DNA of 64,000 nucleotides from Gammaproteobacteria bacterium (GCA_022447525.1 JAKVBA010000009.1:29592-93591), one strand, 5' to 3'; shown: positions 16,940 through 26,318, numbered from the stretch's first letter. Made by a program: numbers and translations. The notes: a model not told the origin generated them from the letters alone.

Positions 16940-17694
16940 TAGCTGCCAAAGCCTTTTAGGCGTGCAACGGTATCTGTAATTTCGCTAAACTCCAGCGCAT
17001 TTTCACTTTGTAGTGCCTCCTCTAAGGGCAGATTTTCCTCACTGAGTTGGTATAACTTTTTGTATGCGTTTACTGCGCCGGGGCTGGCTTTAGCGATTTG
17101 TTGTGCGAGTTCTTTAGTGCGTTCCTCTAGCCCCTCTGGCGTCGCAAGAGATTCGTTAGCTAAGCCCCACGTGACGGCATCTACGCCACTAAACACCGCG
17201 GCGCTATATGAAAGTTGCCGAGCTCTCCTTACGCCAACTGCTCTGGCTAAGTTCTGAGCCATACCCCAAGTTGGACGCAGTCCCCATTGTGCGTGCGTGT
17301 CACCAAATTTTGTGCCGTCGCAGGTAAGTATGAAATCGCAGGATAGCGCAATCTCGAGGGCGCCGGTAAAACAGGCTCCATGGACTTGAGCTATCACTGG
17401 GAAATTAAACTGTCGCAGACTCTTGGTAATGCCGTTTGCGACGTCATCGAATATATTACCAATTTTGCCCGATTGGGGCTCAACGCCTTGCAGAACTTTT
17501 AAATCAACGCCCGCCGAAAATGCTCGCCCCTCGCCTTTAATAATCACAACGTTTACGTTTGAATCAGACTCTGCCTCGTTCAAAGCTGTCTGTAACTCGT
17601 GAAGCATTGCTGGAGTGAAAGCATTTAGTGCATCAGGTCTATTTAGAGAGATAGTGCGTACCTGACCGTTATCGTTTATTGAAATGTGGGTCAT
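16939..17694 (-). CDS. Enoyl-CoA hydratase/isomerase family protein
   Basis: A 251-residue crotonase-fold protein, starting at the ATG at 17694 preceded by GGAGA; a longer frame reaching 17814 would run into uvrD and is rejected. The CoA-binding and oxyanion elements are present: ISLNRPDALNAFTPAML, KGEGRAFSAGVDLKVL and QVHGACFTGALEIALSCDF, where the Glu of ALEIAL is the first catalytic acid. At the second catalytic position the enzyme reads FGDTHAQWGLRPTWGM, lacking the usual Pro-Glu. Such proteins may be hydratases with changed chemistry or isomerases, so the precise reaction is open. It lies between uvrD and a lipase. Confidence 0.88.
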   Translation of the reverse strand: MTHISINDNGQVRTISLNRPDALNAFTPAMLHELQTALNEAESDSNVNVVIIKGEGRAFSAGVDLKVLQGVEPQSGKIGNIFDDVANGITKSLRQFNFPVIAQVHGACFTGALEIALSCDFILTCDGTKFGDTHAQWGLRPTWGMAQNLARAVGVRRARQLSYSAAVFSGVDAVTWGLANESLATPEGLEERTKELAQQIAKASPGAVNAYKKLYQLSEENLPLEEALQSENALEFSEITDTVARLKGFGS

Positions 17695-17728
17695 AGAATC
17701 TCCTCTTGTTACTTCGTCTGTTGTTATT

Positions 17729-19903
17729 TTAAGCGGGTGTGAGATTAGCGTAGGCAAGTACCAGCCATTTACTACCCATCTCGGTAAAATTGACCTGTAT
17801 TCTTGCGTAGTCACCGTTACCCTCTAAGTTGGTGACCATGCCTTCGCCAAACTTGGCGTGCGTAACTTGCATTCCCACACAGATCCCACTCTCGTGCTGA
17901 CTTTGCGGATCTACCCAATCAGAATGTCGTTGCACTGGCGCCGAATAGCTAGGCTTGGGTTTAGCTCTAATAGCAACCAGCAACTCGTCAGGGATTTCAC
18001 TGAGAAACCTTGATGGGCTGGTGTATTTTTCTGAGCCATACAGTCGCCGCATCTCTGCATGACTGAGCCAGAGTTGTTGCATGGCACGGGTCATGCCTAC
18101 ATAGCATAAGCGACGCTCTTCCTCGAGCCGCCCTGAACCTTCGTCCAGTGAACGTTGGTGGGGGAAGAGCCCCTCTTCTAGACCGGTTAAAAACACCAAT
18201 GGAAACTCCAAACCCTTTGCAGTATGCAGGCTCATGAGTTGAACACAGTCTTCCCACTCTTCAGCTTGTCCTTCGCCAGCCTCTAACGCTGCATGGGCGA
18301 GGAAGGAGGCCATTGGTGGCAAATCGTCTTCTGTTTCTTCGATCTCATAACCTCGAGCTGCGGTAACCAATTCTTGTAAGTTCTCCACTCGAGCCTGACC
18401 TTTTTCTCCTTTTTCTTTTTGAAAATGAGGTATCAATTGACTAAGATCCAACATGATTTCGATTTGTTGAAATAAGTCTTGATCAACTATTTGCGATCTA
18501 ATTTCTTGGATTAGATTGATGAACCCTGCCAACGCAGTAGCCGCACGACTTGAAAGCTGGCTGCTGGCAATGAGTTGATTTGCTGCATTCCATAAAGATA
18601 TTTGATTAGCGCGTGCATACTCACGAACTTGATCTACTGTCTTGTTGCCGATTCCTCGCGTTGGTGTGTTTACAATGCGCTCAAACGAAGGGTCGTCGTC
18701 ACTGCGAGTACATATTCTTAAATACGCCAGAGCATCTTTAATTTCAGCTCTCTCAAAGAACCTTAATCCGCCGTAAACACGATAGGGCATACCGGCTTGC
18801 ATGAGTTGCTCTTCAAAGATCCGCGATTGAGCATTGGAGCGATACAAGATGGCAACTTCATTTCGGGCGCCACCTTGGTTTATCCAGTTTTGTATTTGAT
18901 CGATAACAAATCGCGCTTCATCACGCTCGTCATACGCGGTGTAGAGCTTGACCGGTTCACCTTCTTCGCCAGCCGTCCATAGATTTTTCCCAAGACGTGT
19001 GTCGTTGTTTTGTATAACCGCATTGGCGGCATCCAAAATGCTAGTAGTGGACCGATAGTTTTGCTCCAGACGAACTGTTTGCGTATCGTTATAGTCTTGC
19101 TCAAATTGCAGGATATTTTCGACTTTAGCACCACGCCAACCATAGATACTTTGATCGTCATCGCCTACCGCAAACAAGTTCTTTGATTTCGCCGTTAGTA
19201 GTCTAAGCCAAGCGTATTGAATACTATTAGTATCCTGAAACTCATCTACCAATACATGCTGAAAGCGGTCCTGGTAACGCTGACGAAGTACTTCGTTGTT
19301 TTTAAGTAACTCGTAGGCACGAAGCAAAAGCTCGGAAAAATCGATCAAACCGAATCGCTGACACAATGATTCGTAGTGACTGTAAATTGCCAGTAAGGTT
19401 TGTTGCTGGGGATCGTTGCTTTTAGGAATGTTGTGCGGCCGACGTCCTTCCTCTTTGTGGTTACTAATAAACCATTGGACTTGCCTTGGTGGCCAGTAAG
19501 CTTCATCAAGCGCCATTTCCTTTAAACAACGTTTGATCATCCTTAGTTGGTCGTCGCTGTCTAAAATTTGAAAAGCTTGTGGCAGATTGGCTTCTTGGTA
19601 ATGTTGACGTAATAGCCGATGGGCAAGGCTATGAAAGGTGCCAATCCACATTCCCCCCATTGGAAGGCCAAGCATCTGCTCAATACGTCCACGCATTTCG
19701 CGGCTGGCTTTATTAGTGAAGGTAACCGCTAAGATAGAAAGGGGCGATACTCCGTGTGCCTCTACTAAATAGGCGATTCTCGATGTAAGTACACGCGTCT
19801 TGCCACTGCCCGCGCCTGCGAGTATTAATAAAGGACCCGGGGGCGCGGCAACGGCTTCGCGTTGTGCGTCGTTGAGCTCATCAAAAATATGAGAAACGTC
19901 CAT
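17729..19903 (-). CDS. uvrD: DNA helicase II UvrD
   Basis: A 724-residue superfamily 1A helicase. Motifs: Q-motif LNDAQREAVAAPPGP, Walker A LILAGAGSGKTRVL, Ia AVTFTNKASREMRGRI, WIGTFHSLAHRLLR, Walker B VLVDEFQDTNSIQY, III VGDDDQSIYGWRGA, IV VRLEQNYRS, V VQLMSLHTAKGLEFPLVFLTGLEEGLFP and VI EERRLCYVGMTRAM. The C-terminal domain ends with the Tudor-like VTHAKFGEGMVTNLEGNGDYARIQVNFTEMGSKWLVLAYANL found in UvrD/PcrA. It unwinds DNA in nucleotide excision and mismatch repair. It starts 3 bp after glmS. Confidence 0.95.
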   Translation of the reverse strand: MDVSHIFDELNDAQREAVAAPPGPLLILAGAGSGKTRVLTSRIAYLVEAHGVSPLSILAVTFTNKASREMRGRIEQMLGLPMGGMWIGTFHSLAHRLLRQHYQEANLPQAFQILDSDDQLRMIKRCLKEMALDEAYWPPRQVQWFISNHKEEGRRPHNIPKSNDPQQQTLLAIYSHYESLCQRFGLIDFSELLLRAYELLKNNEVLRQRYQDRFQHVLVDEFQDTNSIQYAWLRLLTAKSKNLFAVGDDDQSIYGWRGAKVENILQFEQDYNDTQTVRLEQNYRSTTSILDAANAVIQNNDTRLGKNLWTAGEEGEPVKLYTAYDERDEARFVIDQIQNWINQGGARNEVAILYRSNAQSRIFEEQLMQAGMPYRVYGGLRFFERAEIKDALAYLRICTRSDDDPSFERIVNTPTRGIGNKTVDQVREYARANQISLWNAANQLIASSQLSSRAATALAGFINLIQEIRSQIVDQDLFQQIEIMLDLSQLIPHFQKEKGEKGQARVENLQELVTAARGYEIEETEDDLPPMASFLAHAALEAGEGQAEEWEDCVQLMSLHTAKGLEFPLVFLTGLEEGLFPHQRSLDEGSGRLEEERRLCYVGMTRAMQQLWLSHAEMRRLYGSEKYTSPSRFLSEIPDELLVAIRAKPKPSYSAPVQRHSDWVDPQSQHESGICVGMQVTHAKFGEGMVTNLEGNGDYARIQVNFTEMGSKWLVLAYANLTPA

Positions 19904-19906
19904 ACT

Positions 19907-21742
19907 CTACTCTACGGTAACGGATTTGGCTAGGTTACGTGGTTTATCAATATCGGTACCCTTGATCAGGGCAACATGGTAAGCAAGTAGTTGTAAGGGA
20001 ACCACGTACAGCACTGGAGCAATGTAGTTATTCACTGGGGCCACGTTAAGAACCATGGTTTCTTCATCCGATATTAAGCCAGCCTGAGAGTCCGCGAACA
20101 CGAAAAGTTTGCCACCGCGCGCGCGCACCTCTTCTAAATTTGATTTCAATTTTTCTAATAGCTCATCGTTCGGGGCGACCGCTACCACAGGCATGTCCTC
20201 ATCGATTAGGGCCAAGGGCCCATGCTTTAGCTCACCAGCAGCATAAGCCTCGGCGTGAATGTAAGAGATCTCCTTTAATTTAAGGGCACCCTCCATTGCA
20301 ATTGGATAGTGCGCGCCGCGGCCAAGGAACAGAGCGTGTTCTTTATTGCCAAAGTGCTTTGACATGCTAATGATGTCCTCTTCTAGATCAATCACGTTAT
20401 CAATCATTTGGGGTAGGCTGCGTAATTCTTTAACGATTTCCGCTTCCATTGCATCGCCGGCTCGGCCGTTGCCAACTTTGCGACGACGCAAACAAATCGC
20501 CACCATAAGAAGCGTGACTAGTTGAGTCGTGAACGCTTTAGTTGAAGCCACGCCGATTTCACGACCAGCATGAGTAAAAATTGTGAGATCACTGGCCCTA
20601 ACCAGAGAGCTCTCGGGCACGTTGCAAATACAGAGAGTATTGGAGTAACCAAGCGTTTTAGCCATTTCTAGTGCGGCCATTGTGTCTAGGGTTTCGCCAG
20701 ACTGAGAGATAGTCATAAACAGAGTGCCCTCATTGACCACGTGTTTGCGATAACGATATTCGCTGGCGATCTCCACATCACATTTAATACCAAACTCTTC
20801 AAACCAGTAGCGGGCAACTGATGCAGCATAGTAAGAGGTGCCACATGCAATTATTTTGAGCTCCTTGGCGCGGTCAAATATCTCTTGAGCCTCGTCGCCA
20901 AAGGCCATCTCAATTACGGACTTGGAACCCAGTCTGTCCTCCAGAGTTTCTGTGATAGCGCGAGTTTGTTCATGAATTTCTTTTTTCATGAAATGCGCGT
21001 AGCCCTCGAGTTCTGTTTCATCGTCACTGAGTGTGCTGATGATTACTTGTCGCTCCACAGGATTTCCTTGACGATCAAAAACTTCGACGCTCGATGGGGT
21101 TATCTTCGCAATATCGCCGTCTTCCATCACCATATATTTTTGCGACACTGGTATCAGAGCTGACATATCAGAAGCGATAAAATTCTCTTTCTCACCCAAA
21201 CCGATCAACAAAGGCGAGCCATTTCGGGCAGCAATCACAACGCCAGGCTCCTTTTTGGATACAACCCCCAGACCATAGGCGCCGCTTAATTCACTGATGG
21301 TGATTTGTACTGCATTTAAGAGATCCAAGCCTTGCTGAGTATGCCAATCTATTTGATGGACAATCACTTCGGTGTCGGTTTCAGATCTGAAAGTAAACTC
21401 TTTTTCTTTTAGTTCCTCTCGTAGTTCTTGATGGTTTTCGATAATGCCGTTGTGCACCACAGCAATAGTCTGTGATGAGATGTGAGGGTGAGCATTATGC
21501 TCGGCTGGCTTGCCATGGGTTGCCCATCGTGTGTGAGCGATGCCGGTTGAGCCATCCACTGAATCACAAATGCTCTCAAGACTGGCCACACGGCCCACAC
21601 TCCGACGCAGCACTAGATCACACTTTTTATCGATGACGGCTAAGCCCGCAGAGTCATAGCCTCTGTACTCAAGTCGTTTGAGGCCGTCGATCAGGATGGG
21701 GGTTACATCACGGCCTGATGCCGCGCCTACTATTCCACACAT
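19907..21742 (-). CDS. glmS: Glutamine-fructose-6-phosphate aminotransferase GlmS
   Basis: A 611-residue enzyme making glucosamine-6-phosphate for peptidoglycan and LPS. The glutaminase domain starts with the catalytic Cys2 (MCGIVGAASGRD) and has RRLEYRGYDSAG-like LKRLEYRGYDSAGLAV and IAHTRWATHGKP. Two SIS domains follow (IIACGTSYYAA, TISQSGETLDTMAAL, STKAFTTQLVTLL, FLGRGAHYPIAMEGALKLKEISYIHAEAYAAGELKHGPLALI). The C-terminus DKPRNLAKSVTVE is the family ending. It lies between glmU (8-bp gap) and uvrD (3-bp gap). No glmS ribozyme is expected or seen. Confidence 0.98.
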   Translation of the reverse strand: MCGIVGAASGRDVTPILIDGLKRLEYRGYDSAGLAVIDKKCDLVLRRSVGRVASLESICDSVDGSTGIAHTRWATHGKPAEHNAHPHISSQTIAVVHNGIIENHQELREELKEKEFTFRSETDTEVIVHQIDWHTQQGLDLLNAVQITISELSGAYGLGVVSKKEPGVVIAARNGSPLLIGLGEKENFIASDMSALIPVSQKYMVMEDGDIAKITPSSVEVFDRQGNPVERQVIISTLSDDETELEGYAHFMKKEIHEQTRAITETLEDRLGSKSVIEMAFGDEAQEIFDRAKELKIIACGTSYYAASVARYWFEEFGIKCDVEIASEYRYRKHVVNEGTLFMTISQSGETLDTMAALEMAKTLGYSNTLCICNVPESSLVRASDLTIFTHAGREIGVASTKAFTTQLVTLLMVAICLRRRKVGNGRAGDAMEAEIVKELRSLPQMIDNVIDLEEDIISMSKHFGNKEHALFLGRGAHYPIAMEGALKLKEISYIHAEAYAAGELKHGPLALIDEDMPVVAVAPNDELLEKLKSNLEEVRARGGKLFVFADSQAGLISDEETMVLNVAPVNNYIAPVLYVVPLQLLAYHVALIKGTDIDKPRNLAKSVTVE

Positions 21743-21750
21743 AAAAAATC

Positions 21751-23139
21751 CTATTTATTCTTTTTGACAGGGCGTTGCCAGCCCTTAATTTCTCGTTGTT
21801 TACCACGGCTGATAGCCAATACACCTTCTGCAACATTGGAGGTTATCGTTGACCCTGCCGCAACGGTGGCCCCGTCTTCAATCTTAACTGGTGCAATCAG
21901 TTGGCAATCTGAGCCGACGAAGACATCTTTACCTATTTCAGTTTTGTGTTTATTTGCGCCATCGTAGTTGCAGGTAATAACTCCAGCTCCGATATTGGTA
22001 TTTTCACCCACCTTGGCGTCTCCAACGTAGCTTAAGTGGTTTACCTTGGTTCCAAAGGAGAGTTGCGCGTTTTTGGTTTCAACAAAATTACCAATTTTTA
22101 CGCCATCAGCCAGTTTGCTTCCTGGTCTTAAACGGGCGAACGGCCCCACCTGGGAACGAGCTCCTACTACAGCGTTCTCAATTACGGTATTGGCATAGAT
22201 TTGCACGCCGTCTGCAATTTCGCTGTTGATGATATGGCAGTTGGGCCCGATTTGGACATTGTTGCCTATTTGAGTTTTGCCCTCGATAACGCAATTCACA
22301 TCAACAATGGTATCAGCGCCAATTGAAACTAACCCTCTTATATCTATTCGGCTTGGATCAATGATGGTGACCCCATCTCTCATCAATTGGGCAGCCAGCC
22401 TTTGCTGATAGATTCGCTCGGCTGCTGCTAATTGGACTCTGTCGTTAATTCCATTAACTTCGTCGTTTTCATGGGGCTGCAGTGTAGTGATTGGGTCGCC
22501 AGCTTTATAGGCAATTTCAACGACGTCGGTAAGGTAATACTCCTGCTGATTATTGTTGTTTCCAACCTGTGATAGCCAATCACTTAGTCTACTCTTGCGG
22601 GCACAGATTATTCCTGAGTTAATTTCCGTTATACGCTTTTGCTCGGCCGATGCATCTTTTTCTTCCACAATTCCAGATACGGCCTGAGATTCATCGCGAG
22701 TAATTCTGCCAAGTCCAAATGGATTTTCAACAATCGCCGTAAGAACGGTTAGGGTGTGTGATTGCATAGACTCGACAAGTTGTCTTAAAGTGTTTGTCTG
22801 TATTAGTGGCACGTCGGCTGTCAGCATTAGCACATTTGCATTAGCTGGGATGTTCGGTAGTGCATGATTTACCGCATCGCCAGTGCCTAGTTGTTCCTTT
22901 TGGGTTACAAATGTTAATGAACTACCATTCGCTATATCTGCAAACTCATCGATAACTAGTTCTTTGCCATGGCCTACCACTACATGAATCTGAGCCGGTT
23001 CGAGTTCTAACGAAGTTGTAATTACATGGTCCAAAAGTGTGCGGCCTGCTACTTTATGAAGCACTTTGGGTGTGTTCGAATGCATCCGGCTGCCTTTGCC
23101 AGCTGCTAAAATGACCACATGCAGAGGATTGTTGCTCAT
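21751..23139 (-). CDS. glmU: Bifunctional GlcN-1-P acetyltransferase / GlcNAc-1-P uridyltransferase GlmU
   Basis: A 462-residue two-domain enzyme. The N-terminal pyrophosphorylase domain has VILAAGKGSRMHSNTPKVLHKVAGR and VLMLTADVPLI. The C-terminal left-handed beta-helix (from about residue 250, with hexapeptide repeats such as VSIGADTIVDVNCVIEG and IGNNVQIGPNC) carries the acetyltransferase, including RLRPGSKLADGVKIGNFVETKNA and NYDGANKHKTEIG. It makes UDP-GlcNAc. It is first of the minus-strand glmU-glmS-uvrD-hydratase-lipase series. Confidence 0.98.
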   Translation of the reverse strand: MSNNPLHVVILAAGKGSRMHSNTPKVLHKVAGRTLLDHVITTSLELEPAQIHVVVGHGKELVIDEFADIANGSSLTFVTQKEQLGTGDAVNHALPNIPANANVLMLTADVPLIQTNTLRQLVESMQSHTLTVLTAIVENPFGLGRITRDESQAVSGIVEEKDASAEQKRITEINSGIICARKSRLSDWLSQVGNNNNQQEYYLTDVVEIAYKAGDPITTLQPHENDEVNGINDRVQLAAAERIYQQRLAAQLMRDGVTIIDPSRIDIRGLVSIGADTIVDVNCVIEGKTQIGNNVQIGPNCHIINSEIADGVQIYANTVIENAVVGARSQVGPFARLRPGSKLADGVKIGNFVETKNAQLSFGTKVNHLSYVGDAKVGENTNIGAGVITCNYDGANKHKTEIGKDVFVGSDCQLIAPVKIEDGATVAAGSTITSNVAEGVLAISRGKQREIKGWQRPVKKNK

Positions 23140-23349
23140 GAGGGTCGACTAACATTGGTTCGAGTAAACATAGATTTTATTCTAGCAAACACTGACAATT
23201 CTAAGTAGCCAAAATCCTAATCCTTTGTGTCTGTGTTACATCATATGGGTTTGCGCTAATAAATAGGATCGCATAAATGGTTTGATTGTGGTTTGGCAGG
23301 TCGCTGTTGAGGCTATAATAACGGGATTTTAAGATTAAAGAGTTAGACC

Positions 23350-24294
23350 TTGAGACCAATTGCATACACAGTCGGAGAGCCAGCGGGTATCGGAATAGAT
23401 ATTTTGCTAACCCTTGCTAAGGCTGAAGACCTCTCTGGTGTTTGTGTGCTGGGCGACAAAGATGCAATACTAGCGCGGGCAGAGCGCCTTAAGCTTCCGT
23501 TCCCAAAAGAAATTTATATTGAACACATCAGTGTAGCCAAGCCAGAGGTATGTGGGGCCCCAGCTCGAGACAATAGTCAAGGTGTGCTAAATATGCTTAA
23601 TGTGGCTATTGATGGGTGCGTCGCGGGTGATTTCTCGGCGATGGTCACTGGCCCCTTGCATAAAGGCATAATCAATGAAGCTGGAATATCCTTTTCTGGC
23701 CACACTGAATACCTTGCAGAGCGCACCGGAGCACCGTTGCCGGTCATGCTTCTTGCTACAGAAACTTTACGGGTGGCGTTGGTAACAACGCATATTCCGT
23801 TGAGAGATGTGGCGGATGCAATTTCTGAGGGGCTCGTTGTTGATATATGCGCAATAATACATCGAGATTTGCGGGCTAAATATGGGCTTAATTCCCCTAG
23901 AATTTTAGTGTGTGGCCTTAACCCGCACGCAGGCGAGGGAGGGCATCTTGGTATGGAGGAAATCGAAGTTATCGAACCTGCTTTGGATACTCTTAGAGCG
24001 CGAGGTATAGACGTGGTGGGACCACTACCCGCCGATACACTGTTTACTCCTAAATATCTAGAGCGAGCTGATGTTGCGGTTGCGATGTATCATGATCAGG
24101 GTCTGCCAGTACTTAAATCTCATGGCTTTGGCAGAGCTGCGAATATCACGCTGGGTTTACCAATTATTAGAACGTCGGTTGATCATGGCACGGCATTTGA
24201 TCTCGCTGGTACGGGCAATGTTGACACTGGAAGTCTGTTGACTGCGATAAATGTAGCCAGGCAAATGGTCGAAGCGACCAAAATATTAGGATAA
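23350..24294 (+). CDS. pdxA: 4-hydroxythreonine-4-phosphate dehydrogenase PdxA
   Basis: A 314-residue enzyme of the deoxyxylulose-5-phosphate-dependent pyridoxal phosphate pathway. Signatures are IAYTVGEPAGIGIDI at the start, VTGPLHKGIINEAG, FSGHTEYLAERTG, LLATETLRVALVTTHIPL, CGLNPHAGEGGHLGMEE and YHDQGLPVLKSHGFGRAANITLGLPIIRTSVDHGTAFDLAG; metal-binding His residues are all present. The start must be TTG at 23350: a stop codon lies two codons upstream and the GEPAGIG motif begins ten residues later. The gap to ksgA is 3 bp. Confidence 0.95.
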   Translation: MRPIAYTVGEPAGIGIDILLTLAKAEDLSGVCVLGDKDAILARAERLKLPFPKEIYIEHISVAKPEVCGAPARDNSQGVLNMLNVAIDGCVAGDFSAMVTGPLHKGIINEAGISFSGHTEYLAERTGAPLPVMLLATETLRVALVTTHIPLRDVADAISEGLVVDICAIIHRDLRAKYGLNSPRILVCGLNPHAGEGGHLGMEEIEVIEPALDTLRARGIDVVGPLPADTLFTPKYLERADVAVAMYHDQGLPVLKSHGFGRAANITLGLPIIRTSVDHGTAFDLAGTGNVDTGSLLTAINVARQMVEATKILG

Positions 24295-24297
24295 AAC

Positions 24298-25092
24298 ATG
24301 ACTCAATTCGCAGCTCCTAGGAAGTCTCTTGGTCAAAACTTTCTACAAGACCCCAATATAATTAATAAAATTGTGGCCGCATTGTCTGTTGGAGCGGAGG
24401 ACGTTGTTTTGGAAATTGGTCCTGGGCGCGGCGCTTTAACTGAGCGGTTGTTGGACTTGACCAAAGATTTACATCTGGTGGAGTTTGATCGAGATTTAGT
24501 TGAGTATTGGCAGACACGTCAAGAGAGTTTCTCTGGGCTTGTTGTCCACGGCGCAGATATTTTGCGGTTTGATCTCAGTCAAATTACCCAAATTATTGAT
24601 GCGCCTTTGAAGATCATAGGTAATCTTCCGTATAACATTTCAAGTCCGGTTTTGTTTCATCTGATGAAGTATGCGGATGATGTCGATTGTCAGGTGGTAA
24701 TGTTGCAAAAAGAGGTTGTACAAAGAATGTCGGCCTCACCGGGAGGAAAGGACTATGGTCGGCTGTCGGTTATGTTGCAGCAAAGGTACGATATTGAGTA
24801 CTTGTTTACAGTACCTCCTGGTGCTTTTTTTCCTCCGCCAAAGGTGGAGTCGGCGATAGCTCGTTTAACACCCCTAACAAAAATTAACCATCCGGTCGAA
24901 GATAATATTGTGTTCGAAAAAGTGGTTAAGCAAGCATTTTCTCAGCGCCGAAAAACATTAAGAAATACACTGAAAGGAATATTGAGTGCTGATCAAATTG
25001 AGTCTCTGTCGATAAATCCTACCGCAAGAGCAGAGACCTTGTCAGTAAAAGATTTTGTGGCGCTCGCTAACCTTGCGGCTAAAGACGTTTAA
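24298..25092 (+). CDS. rsmA: 16S rRNA (A1518/A1519) dimethyltransferase RsmA (KsgA)
   Basis: A 264-residue enzyme dimethylating two adenosines in the 3' hairpin of 16S rRNA. The SAM site is VVLEIGPGRGALTERLL, the catalytic motif is IGNLPYNISSPVLFHL, with KSLGQNFLQD at the N-terminus and PPGAFFPPPKVESAI and AFSQRRKTLRNTLKG toward the C-terminus. It directly follows pdxA as in many gammaproteobacteria, but the usual apaG-apaH genes do not follow. Confidence 0.97.
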   Translation: MTQFAAPRKSLGQNFLQDPNIINKIVAALSVGAEDVVLEIGPGRGALTERLLDLTKDLHLVEFDRDLVEYWQTRQESFSGLVVHGADILRFDLSQITQIIDAPLKIIGNLPYNISSPVLFHLMKYADDVDCQVVMLQKEVVQRMSASPGGKDYGRLSVMLQQRYDIEYLFTVPPGAFFPPPKVESAIARLTPLTKINHPVEDNIVFEKVVKQAFSQRRKTLRNTLKGILSADQIESLSINPTARAETLSVKDFVALANLAAKDV

Positions 25093-25117
25093 TTTTGTTT
25101 TTATCGAGTTAAAACGC

Positions 25118-25146
25118 TTGATCGTGCCACTTTTATCGCCTACTAT
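25118..25146 (+). promoter_or_regulatory. Sigma-70-type promoter for rpmE
   Basis: TTGATC at 25118-25123 and TACTAT at 25141-25146 are separated by exactly 17 bases, a good match to a sigma-70 promoter. It would start transcription about 50-60 bp before the rpmE ATG, leaving room for the hairpin at 25164-25187 in the leader. Confidence 0.6.
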
Positions 25147-25163
25147 CGCGCTCCCTGACTAAT

Positions 25164-25187
25164 GAATTCGCGCAAAATCACGAATTC
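25164..25187 (+). promoter_or_regulatory. Hairpin in the rpmE leader, possible L31 autoregulatory element
   Basis: GAATTCG (25164-25170) and its exact complement (25181-25187) form a 7-bp stem with a 10-base loop, 25 bases before the rpmE ATG. L31 leaders that bind the protein and repress translation are described in gammaproteobacteria. Whether this is one is inferred from place and structure only. Confidence 0.4.
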
Positions 25188-25211
25188 GATCTCGAAACAT
25201 CGGAGAAAATC

Positions 25212-25415
25212 ATGAAAGCAAATACTCATCCAGAGTACGACACGATAAACGTGACTTGTGCTTGCGGAAATACTTTTCAAACAGGATCAACTTTAGGAAA
25301 AGATCTTACTGTTGAGATCTGCTCTGAATGCCACCCGTTTTATACAGGTAAGCAAAAAGTAATGGACACTGAAGGGCGCGTGGGTCGCTTCAAGTCTCGT
25401 TACGGGAAAAAATAA
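25212..25415 (+). CDS. rpmE: 50S ribosomal protein bL31 (zinc-binding type)
   Basis: A 67-residue type A L31. It starts [20 protein letters not shown] and has the Cys pattern of the zinc form: C-A-C near residue 16-18 and [12 protein letters not shown] near 37-48. It ends in a Gly-Arg-rich basic tail ([12 protein letters not shown]). It binds the central protuberance of the 50S subunit and bridges to 30S. GGAG lies before the ATG. It has its own promoter and terminator. Confidence 0.97.
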   Translation: MKANTHPEYDTINVTCACGNTFQTGSTLGKDLTVEICSECHPFYTGKQKVMDTEGRVGRFKSRYGKK

Positions 25416-25452
25416 ATCTGAGTGCTTTAGCAACAAGCTAAAATATTTAGAG

Positions 25453-25480
25453 CAAAAAGGCGCCAAAAGGCGCCTTTTTT
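25453..25480 (+). terminator. Rho-independent terminator after rpmE
   Basis: GGCGCC (25459-25464), loop AAAA, GGCGCC (25469-25474), then six T. A-run and T-run extend the stem. This is a textbook intrinsic terminator. Confidence 0.95.
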
Positions 25481-25535
25481 GATGCTGCTTTGAATGCCCA
25501 CAAATGTTTGCAGTAGTAGGGGCGAGTTGATTCTA

Positions 25536-26318
25536 TTAGACAGTGTACTCAGCGACAACAGGGGTATGGTCTGATGGTCGATCAAGTTTGCGTGGAGTCT
25601 CATCAATCCAACAGTTTTGTACTTTATTCATCATTGCAGAGGAGCTTAATATAAGGTCAATTCGTAGCCCCTCATTAGCTCGATATCCTGCCCCGCGGTA
25701 ATCCCACCAGGAGTACCTGTCGCCTTCTTTGTGAAAGTGTCGAAATGTGTCAAATAGACCTTCGCTCATGAGTTTTTGTAGAATCAGTCGCTCGATGTCA
25801 CTACAGTGGATTTTGCCAGCCCATTTGAGTGGATCATGACAGTCAATATCACCTGGGGTAATATTGAAATCACCAACCAGCACCGTATTTGGATTGGTTT
25901 TTATGTCAGTCCCCATAGCATCCTGCAGCTTTCTAAACCACTCTCGTTTGTAAACGAACTTGTCCGAATCAAGTGATTGACCATTCGGGCAATATACATT
26001 GACGATACGGATAATTTCACCCTTTTCACTCTTAAAGTCGGCTGCAATATAGCGCCTCATTGGATCGTCGAAATTTGGCAGGTCGGTAATAAGGTTGGTC
26101 AACGGACGTGAACTAATAAAGGCCACGCCATTGTAGGTTTTTTGTCCGGTAAAAAGGCTGTGGTAACCGATTGATTTGAACGCTTCAATAGGAAACTCTT
26201 CGTCTGTCATTTTGAGTTCCTGAAGACAAAGCACGTCTGGCTGATTGTTGGTGAGCCAGTCAGTGACTTGCTCTAGTCGAACGCGCAGTGAATTGACGTT
26301 CCAAGATGCAATTTTCAT
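25536..26318 (-). CDS. xthA: Exodeoxyribonuclease III
   Basis: A 260-residue AP endonuclease/3'-exonuclease of the ExoIII family. Motifs: KIASWNVNSLRVRL, DVLCLQELKMTDEEFP (metal Glu), NVYCPNGQSLDSDKF, VLVGDFNITPGDIDCHDP (D-x-N), YSWWDYRGAGYRANEGLRIDLIL and DRPSDHTPVVAEY (catalytic Asp-His). It repairs abasic sites. It is convergent with rpmE and stands alone between terminators and a glutaredoxin-like gene. Confidence 0.95.
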   Translation of the reverse strand: MKIASWNVNSLRVRLEQVTDWLTNNQPDVLCLQELKMTDEEFPIEAFKSIGYHSLFTGQKTYNGVAFISSRPLTNLITDLPNFDDPMRRYIAADFKSEKGEIIRIVNVYCPNGQSLDSDKFVYKREWFRKLQDAMGTDIKTNPNTVLVGDFNITPGDIDCHDPLKWAGKIHCSDIERLILQKLMSEGLFDTFRHFHKEGDRYSWWDYRGAGYRANEGLRIDLILSSSAMMNKVQNCWIDETPRKLDRPSDHTPVVAEYTV

